NCBI GenBank assembly: GCA_051880615.1
Contig: JBJEOH010000026.1
Coordinates: 62,001-126,000, forward strand
Length of the DNA: 64,000 bases
From: UBA7067 sp051880615
GTDB taxonomy: Bacteria; Bacillota; Clostridia; Oscillospirales; Acutalibacteraceae
Direction of reading: 5' to 3'
Below, one piece after another: positions 42,938-49,840 of this stretch. Under the pieces are notes generated by a model. That model was not told where the DNA came from, made no database searches, and saw only the letters and a program-made list of their open reading frames with translations. The translations under genes were made by a program, and so were the position numbers. Numbering within the stretch: the stretch's first letter is position 1; each line of letters begins with the position of its first letter.

Positions 42938-42975
42938 AACGCAAGGGCAGAAACGAATGTTTCTGCCCTTGCGTT
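42938..42975 (-). terminator. Strong hairpin in the hemW leader: attenuator or small-RNA terminator
   Basis: A perfect 17-bp stem AACGCAAGGGCAGAAAC (42938-42954) with 42959-42975 and a 4-nt loop. On the minus strand TTTT follows directly, then 22 nt later the hemW start. It lies about 40 nt downstream of the transcription start expected from the promoter at 43024-43052. Confidence 0.65.
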
Positions 42976-43023
42976 AGTTGGAAGGTATATGAAAAAAGGA
43001 AAAAACTAATTGATTTCTTGAAT

Positions 43024-43052
43024 ATTATATATCATTTCATAGGTTGTGTCAA
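43024..43052 (-). promoter_or_regulatory. Perfect consensus sigma-A promoter upstream of hemW
   Basis: Minus strand: TTGACA (43052-43047), 17-nt spacer, TATAAT (43029-43024); both hexamers and the spacing match consensus fully. The start would be near 43017, giving a leader of about 105 nt that contains the 17-bp hairpin. Confidence 0.85.
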
Positions 43053-43114
43053 CCTTTTTTTACAAAATTCGCATTACAATTAGGAATACAAACCATATTC
43101 AAATAAATATAAGT

Positions 43115-43143
43115 TTGACAAAAGCAAAGGAAAATTATATTAT
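43115..43143 (+). promoter_or_regulatory. Sigma-A promoter of prfC
   Basis: -35 TTGACA (43115-43120), 17-nt spacer, -10 TATTAT (43138-43143), about 34 nt before the prfC start codon. Divergent from the hemW promoter. Confidence 0.7.
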
Positions 43144-43176
43144 ATATGAGAAAAAAGACTATGGGGGTATTGTCCT

Positions 43177-44763
43177 TTGGCGGATTTAAGAAAAGAAATT
43201 GAGAAAAGACGAACCTTTGCTATAATATCTCACCCGGACGCAGGTAAGACTACTCTTACCGAAAAGCTGCTTTTGTACGGCGGAGCAATTAACCTTGCAG
43301 GCTCTGTTAAGGGCAAGAAAACTGCAAAGCACGCAGTATCGGACTGGATGGAAATTGAAAAGCAAAGAGGTATTTCTGTAACATCATCGGTATTACAGTT
43401 TAAGTATAACGGCTACTGCATTAATATACTCGATACACCCGGACATCAGGACTTTTCCGAGGACACATACAGAACGCTAATGGCTGCCGACAGTGCTGTA
43501 ATGGTAATTGACGCTTCAAAGGGTGTTGAAGCACAGACAATAAAGCTGTTTAAGGTTTGCCTGCTCAGAAACATTCCGATTATTACCTTTATCAATAAGA
43601 TGGACAGAGATGCAAAAAGTCCGTTTGAGCTGCTTGAGGATATCGAGAATGTGCTGGGAATTAACACATATCCGATGAACTGGCCTATCGGCTGCGGTAA
43701 GGAATTTAAGGGTGTATATGACAGAAAGTCCGACTGCGTGCTTACTTTCACGGCAAACAACGGTCAGAAAGAGGTCGAGTCACAAAGCCTTGCATTAAAC
43801 TCACAGGAGCTTCGCGACAATATAGGCGACATATTCTACAATCAGCTTAACGAAGAAATTGAGCTATTAGATGTTGCAGGAGATGATTTTGATACAGAGC
43901 TTGTCAGAAAAGGCAGGCTTACACCTGTGTTCTTCGGTTCGGCTCTGACAAACTTCGGCGTTGAGCCGTTTCTTGAGGAGTTCCTAACGCTTACTACTCC
44001 TCCCCTGCCGCGTGAAACTCTCGACGGTGAAATATCGCCGTATAAAGAAGAGTTCTCGGCGTTTGTATTTAAAATACAGGCTAATATGAATAAGGCACAC
44101 CGCGACAGAATCGCATTTATGCGTATCTGCTCGGGAAAGTTTGAGAAAAACATGGAGGTTTTTCATGTTCAGGGCAACAAAAAGCTCAGACTTTCTCAGC
44201 CGCAGCAGATAATGGCGCAGGAGCGCGAAATTATTGACGAGGCTTACGCCGGTGATATTATTGGTGTTTTTGACCCCGGTATCTTCTCTATCGGAGATAC
44301 AATTTGTATGGCTAAGGATAAGTTCCAATTCAAGGGGATCCCGACATTTGCACCTGAACATTTCTCACTTGTTCTGCAAAAGGACACGATGAAGAGAAAG
44401 CAGTTTGTCAAGGGAATTAATCAGATAGCTCAGGAAGGCGCTATACAGATTTTCCGCGAGCTAAACGGCGGTATGGAGGAAGTTATTGTCGGCGTTGTCG
44501 GCACACTCCAGTTTGAGGTGCTTGAGTACCGATTGAAGAATGAATACAATGTTGATATTATAATGAGCGGACTGCCGTATCAGTATATACGCTGGATAGG
44601 AAACGAGGACATTGATGTAAAGTCGCTTGACCTTGCCTCTGACACTAAGCGTATTCAGGATCTAAAAGGAAAGCCGCTGCTGCTGTTCACAAGTGAATGG
44701 AGCATCAGCTGGGCTCTTGAACACAACAAGGGTCTTATTCTTGAAGAATTCTCTAACGAATAA
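43177..44763 (+). CDS. prfC: Peptide chain release factor 3
   Basis: 528 residues from TTG 43177 with GGGGGT upstream. GTPase motifs: G1 SHPDAGKTTL, G2 KQRGISVTSSV, G3 DTPGHQDFSE, G4 FINKMDRD. The domains after the GTPase part include the RF3-specific C-terminal region (ELNGGMEEVIVGVVGTLQFEVLEYRLKNEYNVDI). RF3 uses GTP to recycle RF1/RF2 from the ribosome after termination. Length is standard (about 525-530). The next gene is sigK, 81 nt downstream. Confidence 0.95.
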   Translation: MADLRKEIEKRRTFAIISHPDAGKTTLTEKLLLYGGAINLAGSVKGKKTAKHAVSDWMEIEKQRGISVTSSVLQFKYNGYCINILDTPGHQDFSEDTYRTLMAADSAVMVIDASKGVEAQTIKLFKVCLLRNIPIITFINKMDRDAKSPFELLEDIENVLGINTYPMNWPIGCGKEFKGVYDRKSDCVLTFTANNGQKEVESQSLALNSQELRDNIGDIFYNQLNEEIELLDVAGDDFDTELVRKGRLTPVFFGSALTNFGVEPFLEEFLTLTTPPLPRETLDGEISPYKEEFSAFVFKIQANMNKAHRDRIAFMRICSGKFEKNMEVFHVQGNKKLRLSQPQQIMAQEREIIDEAYAGDIIGVFDPGIFSIGDTICMAKDKFQFKGIPTFAPEHFSLVLQKDTMKRKQFVKGINQIAQEGAIQIFRELNGGMEEVIVGVVGTLQFEVLEYRLKNEYNVDIIMSGLPYQYIRWIGNEDIDVKSLDLASDTKRIQDLKGKPLLLFTSEWSISWALEHNKGLILEEFSNE

Positions 44764-44799
44764 TAATCGCTGAATAAAATTGTACTTGCATTTATTAAA

Positions 44800-44837
44800 C
44801 CCTCCCGAATAGTATTGAATATACTTGTTCGGGAGGG
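44800..44837 (+). promoter_or_regulatory. Hairpin that contains the sigK ribosome binding site
   Basis: CCCTCCCGAA (44800-44809) pairs perfectly with TTCGGGAGGG (44828-44837), with a further AGTAT/ATACT stem inside. The right arm carries GGGAGGG, the Shine-Dalgarno of sigK at 44845. It follows prfC by 36 nt, so it could also act as a weak terminator (only CTTTATT follows). Confidence 0.6.
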
Positions 44838-44844
44838 CTTTATT

Positions 44845-45540
44845 ATGCTGTTTAATATATTTGAAGGTATCAGCAGCTTTTTTCTGTTTTTAATTCTTCA
44901 TGTCACCGGTTCAAGCGCGTTTCCAAAACCACTTACACCAAAGGAAGAGGAAATATATCTTAAAAAAATGAAAAACGGCGACAAGGAGGCAAAGAACAAG
45001 CTTGTGGAACACAACCTGAGGCTTGTCGCACATATTATTAAAAAATACTACGCCAATACTAACGACCAGGATGACCTTGTGTCAATAGGCACTGTAGGAC
45101 TTATCAAGGCGATAAACACATTCAACCCCAACAAAAACATCAAGCTTTCAAGCTATGCTTCAAGGTGCATTGAAAATGAGATACTTATGTATTTTCGCTC
45201 CGTCAAGAAACGCTCGCAGGATATTTCGTTAAACGAGGCTATTGATTCTGATAAAGACGGAAATCCTCTGACGCTTATGGATATAATGTCATGCGAGGAT
45301 AATATTATTGACGAGCTTGACACAAAAATAAAATCTACACAGGTCAAATCATTTATAAATAAGGAGCTTACCAATAGAGAGCGTACTATAATTATCCTTC
45401 GCTACGGTCTTAACGATGATAAGCCGCTTACCCAGCGTGAAGTAGCAAAAATGCTTAATATTTCGCGTTCATATGTTTCCAGAATAGAAACAAAAGCGCT
45501 GAAAAAGCTTAAACGATGCTTTGAAAACAACGAGAGTTAA
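44845..45540 (+). CDS. sigK: Sporulation sigma factor K precursor (pro-sigma-K)
   Basis: 231 residues from ATG 44845 (GGGAGGG seven bases upstream); a 10-residue longer frame starts inside the hairpin. The N-terminal hydrophobic stretch (about 1-22, GISSFFLFLILHVTG) followed by SSAFPKPLTPKEEEIYL matches the pro-sequence of sigma-K, removed by SpoIVFB in bacilli. Region 2: EHNLRLVAHIIKKYY, DDLVSIGTVGLIKAINTFNPNKNIKLSSYASRCIENEI; region 4: TNRERTIIILRYGL and TQREVAKMLNISRSYVSRIETKALKKL. Late mother-cell sigma factor for coat and germination genes such as gerQ. The gene is uninterrupted, with no skin-like element. Confidence 0.93.
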   Translation: MLFNIFEGISSFFLFLILHVTGSSAFPKPLTPKEEEIYLKKMKNGDKEAKNKLVEHNLRLVAHIIKKYYANTNDQDDLVSIGTVGLIKAINTFNPNKNIKLSSYASRCIENEILMYFRSVKKRSQDISLNEAIDSDKDGNPLTLMDIMSCEDNIIDELDTKIKSTQVKSFINKELTNRERTIIILRYGLNDDKPLTQREVAKMLNISRSYVSRIETKALKKLKRCFENNES

Positions 45541-45555
45541 TTACTGCAAAAATGA

Positions 45556-45579
45556 AGGCTGAGCGAAAAAGCTCAGCCT
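45556..45579 (+). terminator. Hairpin after sigK
   Basis: AGGCTGAGC (45556-45564) pairs with GCTCAGCCT (45571-45579), 6-nt loop, then AATATATTTATT. Lies between the convergent sigK and dockerin-protein genes. Confidence 0.65.
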
Positions 45580-45589
45580 AATATATTTA

Positions 45590-47497
45590 TTAATAATTCG
45601 GGCGATAGTAGCCGTTAATCAATCCACTATACAGCTTATATTGACGGCAGTAAACTTTTGTGTTCAGATTTGTAACAGACGGGTCAGACACTATCGGCTT
45701 ATCATCTGCCGGGCTTTTTTCAGTTGCATTACCTTCGACAGTATAAACATATTCGTTATCGACCTTATATACAATTCCTACATGGTCAGAGAAATACCTG
45801 TCTTGTCCGGGATAACAACCTAAGCCGTTCCATGTAAATACAATTATATCTCCTACACGAGGAACAGAATTATGACCTTCGTACCATGTTCCTGCTCCTA
45901 TTGATACTCCAATGCGCGGAATAGAACCTGCACCGCCGGAAATCGGGATTATATTTGACAGTCCGGATTCCTTAGAAATCGTGCTGACAAACCATGCGCA
46001 CCATGCATCACCCTTTTGTGCTCCGTACATTGACATAGCAGAAATAAAGTGTGAATAGTTCTGTCCTTTGTAGCTCAGAGCCTTGTTAACAAAAGCTTGG
46101 ATTTTACTCGGAATTTTTTCTACTTTTATAGTACATGTTACGGTTATATTATTATATGTTCTTGCTGTTATTGTAGCTGTACCCTCATTAGCGGCACACA
46201 CTAATCCTCCGGCAGCTTTTACACTTGCGACGCTTGGATTACTGCTTGAATAGAGAATACTGTAAGCAGCTTGCCCGCTCGGAAGTGAACTGTTTAGGTC
46301 AAAATATTCACCGATTCGCAGTGTAAGCGATGATTTATTGAGGATGATAGCAGTCGGGGCATTTTTAACTGTTACAGCACATGTAACTGTCTTACCATTG
46401 TATGTTGTAGCTGTAACAGTAGCAGTCCCGACTTTATTTGCAGTCACCAAACCTCCTGCTGCCTTAACGCCTGCTATTGACGAGTTATCGCTTGAATAAA
46501 CAATGCTGTAAGCGGCCTCACCGCTCGGAAGTGAGCTGTTGAGGTCAAATGTCTCTCCAACACCAAGCGTGAGAGAAGTCTTGTTAAGTGAGATACTTGT
46601 CGGTGCTTTTTTTACCGTTACAGCACAGGAAGCTGATGCCCCGTTTTTAGTTGTAACAGTGATTGTCGCAGTACCAACATTTTTTGCAGTCAGAATACCG
46701 TCAGATTCACTAACAGTTACAATATCCTTGTTATCACTTGAAAATACGGCTGTAGTAAGATCCGAACCGGTCGGCGAGCTTTTAATTAATGTATAATTCT
46801 CCCCCACACCCAGCGTTATAGCCGTTTTATTAAGTTCTACGGTATCCGGCTCGGTTGGCTCGATTATTATTGGGTCTGTCGCAGTATCGGTTACCGGGTC
46901 TGTCTGTGGCTGAGTTTCTGTTGCCGGGTCTGTCTGTGGTTGAGTTTCTGTTGCCGGGTCTGTCTGTGGTTGAGTTTCTGTTACCGGGTCTGTCTGTGGT
47001 TGAGTTTCTGTTACCGGGTCTGTCGGCTCGCTATCCAAATCAGTTTCACTCTCTGTTTCGGTAGCAGTTGCTTCACTCTCCGGATCGGTTGGAAGAATTT
47101 GAGTAATCGGCAATCCTATTCCAAGGTTATCGGACAACATTCCGAGTAAAAACTTTTGAATAAGAATACTGTCGAGAAGATTAACAGAATTATTCCTGTC
47201 CACATCTGCACAAAGCTTTTGGATATCATTAAGGCTTTCTTCAGAAATAGAATATTTCTGAATAGTAATTGCATCAAGAAGATTTATATCTTCATTTAAA
47301 TTTGCATCACCGAGAATAAGGTTTTGCGTTTCATCACTTAAATCCGACTGCGACTCAGTTTGGAGTTCAAGCTGACTATCCTGTACTTCATTCGTTTCAT
47401 TATCTACCGCACCTACAATTATTGATGAAAATAATGTCAGGCAAGCCAAGCAGATGCATATAAGCACCTTTAAAGATGCATTCGTTTTCTTATTCAT
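45590..47497 (-). CDS. Secreted dockerin, Ig-like and CHAP-domain protein (putative peptidoglycan hydrolase)
   Basis: 635 residues. Signal peptide about 1-28. Type I dockerin at about 55-118 with two Ca-binding loops, GDANLNEDINLLD and ADVDRNNSVNLLD. A Pro/Thr/Gln linker has the 10-residue repeat TETQPQTDPV. Three BIG2-type Ig-like domains follow (about 212-295, 296-373, 374-452), each starting '..L..T.(I/L)TL.(V/I)GE'. The C-terminal CHAP domain (about 460-635) has the catalytic Cys in DAWCAWFVST and His in SDHVGIVYKV. It would attach to a cohesin on a scaffoldin and cut peptide bonds in peptidoglycan. No cohesin gene is in this window. ATG 47497 is chosen; the ribosome site (AGAGGA) lies further upstream than usual. 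Confidence 0.85.
   Translation of the reverse strand: MNKKTNASLKVLICICLACLTLFSSIIVGAVDNETNEVQDSQLELQTESQSDLSDETQNLILGDANLNEDINLLDAITIQKYSISEESLNDIQKLCADVDRNNSVNLLDSILIQKFLLGMLSDNLGIGLPITQILPTDPESEATATETESETDLDSEPTDPVTETQPQTDPVTETQPQTDPATETQPQTDPATETQPQTDPVTDTATDPIIIEPTEPDTVELNKTAITLGVGENYTLIKSSPTGSDLTTAVFSSDNKDIVTVSESDGILTAKNVGTATITVTTKNGASASCAVTVKKAPTSISLNKTSLTLGVGETFDLNSSLPSGEAAYSIVYSSDNSSIAGVKAAGGLVTANKVGTATVTATTYNGKTVTCAVTVKNAPTAIILNKSSLTLRIGEYFDLNSSLPSGQAAYSILYSSSNPSVASVKAAGGLVCAANEGTATITARTYNNITVTCTIKVEKIPSKIQAFVNKALSYKGQNYSHFISAMSMYGAQKGDAWCAWFVSTISKESGLSNIIPISGGAGSIPRIGVSIGAGTWYEGHNSVPRVGDIIVFTWNGLGCYPGQDRYFSDHVGIVYKVDNEYVYTVEGNATEKSPADDKPIVSDPSVTNLNTKVYCRQYKLYSGLINGYYRPNY
46891..47024. 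repeat. Tandem 30-bp repeat in the dockerin-protein linker
   Basis: Four near-identical 30-bp units (46891-46920, 46921-46950, 46951-46980, 46981-47010) plus a partial fifth encode the TETQPQTDPV/A linker. Units differ by only one or two bases, so copy number probably varies between strains. Confidence 0.85.
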
Positions 47498-47575
47498 ATT
47501 CAATAATATTACATTCCTCTCAATGATTTAGATTTATCAGACTATTAAGCAATTTCGCGATTAGCTAAGTCTGCG

Positions 47576-48469
47576 TCAGATAATCAGTATATAGGGATTT
47601 TTAGCGGCATTGAGCACACTCAAATATGAAAGCATATCATATTCAGAGACTGCGACGCATCCTGCGGTTGGCTCTGAGCCGACATGGAAGAAAATTGCTG
47701 ATCCTTTACCCGGTATAACAGGATTCATATTGTAATTAATTACAAATCCGTATTTATAGCTTGAGTAGTAGCTTATCATATGCTCCGCACTTGTCCAGTC
47801 CATATTTTCCGTACCCTCTACTCTTTGGTTATAATAAGCGGAGTTCGGGTCGTCAACCCAATATGTATCACTCGTAATCTGAAAAGAGCTGAGAGCCGTT
47901 TGCGGCATATTGTCAATATAAAACATATCTCCGATTGAAAAAAGACCGTAAGGCGTTTTGTAGTCACCCTCCAACGATTTAATATCAACACCGTTACTCC
48001 CGACATAGCCGTAGGTTGTAAGACCTAAATCAGACCATTTTCCGTTGTCATCACAGGAATACATACTAATGGTTGCAGAACTGCCTTGTGAATTGACTAC
48101 TACGAGTTGCTTTGCTGCTAAATCGTCAACACTATAACCTGCACTTTGAAGAGCAGATACCATTTTCTCAGGAGCAGCTTGTGATTGAGGCTGAGTTTCA
48201 GCTTGTGATTCCGTCTGTGATTCTGTGTTTGATTCGGGTTTAATTGCATCGGTTTCTTTTTCGGTGGGTTTTTCCGACGCTTTGGTCGCCACTGTCGTTT
48301 CAGACGCTGAGGTGGGAGATTCGGCAAGAGTATTTACAGCAGGCACAGATTCGTTGCCTTTAGTTACAAAGTTGAACACGACAAAGAATATTATAACTTC
48401 AAGAAGAACAGCACCTATAACAATCAGAGTTTTTAAAGCTGTTTTCTTTCTCTTTTTCTTTTTATCCAT
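47576..48469 (-). CDS. Membrane-anchored L,D-transpeptidase-family protein
   Basis: 297 residues from ATG 48469, with GGTGGT upstream; a longer frame starts inside the upstream gene. A basic cytosolic start, one membrane helix (about 12-34), a Thr/Glu/Gln-rich linker (about 40-100), then a YkuD-type domain with VGSNGVDIKSLEGDYKTPYGLFSIGD and the catalytic stretch FFHVGSEPTAGCVAVSEYD (His, Ser and Cys of HxGS...GC). Such enzymes form 3-3 cross-links or attach proteins to peptidoglycan. It is a paralogue of the neighbour upstream and cotranscribed (10-nt gap). Confidence 0.85.
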   Translation of the reverse strand: MDKKKKRKKTALKTLIVIGAVLLEVIIFFVVFNFVTKGNESVPAVNTLAESPTSASETTVATKASEKPTEKETDAIKPESNTESQTESQAETQPQSQAAPEKMVSALQSAGYSVDDLAAKQLVVVNSQGSSATISMYSCDDNGKWSDLGLTTYGYVGSNGVDIKSLEGDYKTPYGLFSIGDMFYIDNMPQTALSSFQITSDTYWVDDPNSAYYNQRVEGTENMDWTSAEHMISYYSSYKYGFVINYNMNPVIPGKGSAIFFHVGSEPTAGCVAVSEYDMLSYLSVLNAAKNPYILII

Positions 48470-48479
48470 AATACCACCG

Positions 48480-49703
48480 TCAGGAAATTTCAATTACAGG
48501 ATTTTTGCTTGCATCAAGGTATGATAAGAGCTTTATCATATCGCCTGAAGAAATATCTATACATCCAAGTGTCGGTTTTAAGGTGCCGTTATATCCGCAT
48601 ATTGTTATAACCGAGCCTTTACCCGGTATTGCGGAATTCGGCGTTTCACCGTCGCCGTTATGCTCAATAAAAATATTATAGCTGTAGTTGTTATTCACGG
48701 CAAATTGCTTATATGTATTTTCATATCCGCTGCCGCTGTATTCATTTGTTGTTACAAGACAGTTATAATATTTTGAGGAAGAATCGTCCACAAAAATCGA
48801 GTTGCTTTTGATTTGTTTAAAGCTGAGATTCGTAGTCGGCTTATTCAAGCCGTAGCAAAAGCCTATGTTATATGTACCCTTTGGCGTCATCTTAGCACCT
48901 TCACCGTAGTTGTAGCCTACTCCGTTTGCGCCGACAGTGGCATACACTGACATTAGGCTCTTCCACTGTCCGTTTTGCCACTCATATAGTGTAAGCGTAG
49001 CACTTGAGCCGGAGGATACGACAGTAATCTTCTGTGTGTTATCAGGAGCAACAGGCTGTGTTTCCGGTTGGGTTTGCGGCTGAGTTTCGACCTGAGTAGG
49101 AGCTTCGGTAATCGGCTCTGTCATAGGAACTGTTGCAAGCTCTGTGCTTTGCACGGTTTCTGAGCTGACAAAAGGATCTTGCCCTGCGGCGTTATTTCCC
49201 GAATTACCACCTTGAATATTTGGAAAAAGAAAAATTACCGCAATAATTATTGCCGCAACTAAAACCACTGCACTGACTGCAATCGAAATAATAATTGGCG
49301 CTTTACTGCTCGGCTCGCTCTGTATTTCAACAGGATATGATGTATTATGATGTTGTTTTTGAGGATAGCTGTCGTGCGGAGGATAATTATTGTAACCACT
49401 ATTGGTATTTCCTCCGATTGTCTGAGTTTGAGGAGAGCAGTTCTGAGGTTGAGACGGCTGCGTTGAAGTAACATTATGCTGAATCTGCGCACCGCACGAG
49501 GGACAGAATTTCAACCCCTGATTAATTGCATTACCACACACAGCGCAAATATTTTCGGATTGATTTTGTGACAGCTTTGTCGTTTCAACAGAATCTACGC
49601 TTGTATTACTATTCGTTGTGTACTGCTGAACAGGTGTTCCGCAAGCCATACAGAATTTATTGCCTTCGCGGAGCTGCTTACCGCAATTTTTACAATATGC
49701 CAT
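48480..49703 (-). CDS. Double zinc-ribbon membrane protein with L,D-transpeptidase domain
   Basis: 407 residues. The cytosolic N-terminus has two zinc ribbons: CKNCGKQLREGNKFCMAC (4-21) and CAVCGNAINQGLKFCPSC (about 53-70). A Gln/Asn/Pro linker leads to one membrane helix (about 133-158), then a Thr/Gln/Pro-rich outer linker and a YkuD-type domain ending in KPTLGCIDISSGDM, where Cys is the presumed nucleophile; the usual upstream His-x-Gly-Ser motif is degenerate (ICGYNGTLKPTLGC). ATG 49703 has GAGGTGGG upstream. First gene of a minus operon. Zinc ribbons facing the cytosol and an enzyme domain outside suggest a sensor or assembly link; inference. Confidence 0.8.
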   Translation of the reverse strand: MAYCKNCGKQLREGNKFCMACGTPVQQYTTNSNTSVDSVETTKLSQNQSENICAVCGNAINQGLKFCPSCGAQIQHNVTSTQPSQPQNCSPQTQTIGGNTNSGYNNYPPHDSYPQKQHHNTSYPVEIQSEPSSKAPIIISIAVSAVVLVAAIIIAVIFLFPNIQGGNSGNNAAGQDPFVSSETVQSTELATVPMTEPITEAPTQVETQPQTQPETQPVAPDNTQKITVVSSGSSATLTLYEWQNGQWKSLMSVYATVGANGVGYNYGEGAKMTPKGTYNIGFCYGLNKPTTNLSFKQIKSNSIFVDDSSSKYYNCLVTTNEYSGSGYENTYKQFAVNNNYSYNIFIEHNGDGETPNSAIPGKGSVITICGYNGTLKPTLGCIDISSGDMIKLLSYLDASKNPVIEIS

Positions 49704-49732
49704 TTATAACCCACCTCATCTTTTCTTGTTTA

Positions 49733-49761
49733 ATTATATTACAATAAAACAGAAATTTCAA
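49733..49761 (-). promoter_or_regulatory. Sigma-A promoter of the L,D-transpeptidase operon
   Basis: Minus strand: -35 TTGAAA (49761-49756), 17-nt spacer, -10 TATAAT (49738-49733), about 30 nt before the start codon. Confidence 0.65.
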
Positions 49762-49792
49762 CAAAATAAAATACTGATAATTTTAAGCACAG

Positions 49793-49832
49793 TAAAAAAA
49801 CACCGAATCGGTTAATATGACCGAATCGGTGT
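49793..49832 (-). terminator. Terminator of the long ruvC-to-clpE operon
   Basis: CACCGAATCGG (49801-49811) pairs with 49821-49831. On the minus strand the stem is followed by TTTTTTT (49800-49794). Confidence 0.85.
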
Positions 49833-49840
49833 GATTAATA

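Noticed and set aside
42912..42944. N-terminal extension of hemW
   Set aside because: It starts inside the 17-bp hairpin without a ribosome site; MSDKLGLYIHIPFC is the usual family start.
46891..47024. Regular 30-bp repeats as a possible CRISPR array
   Set aside because: The units are directly adjacent with no spacers and are in frame as a TETQPQTDPV linker inside a coding region.
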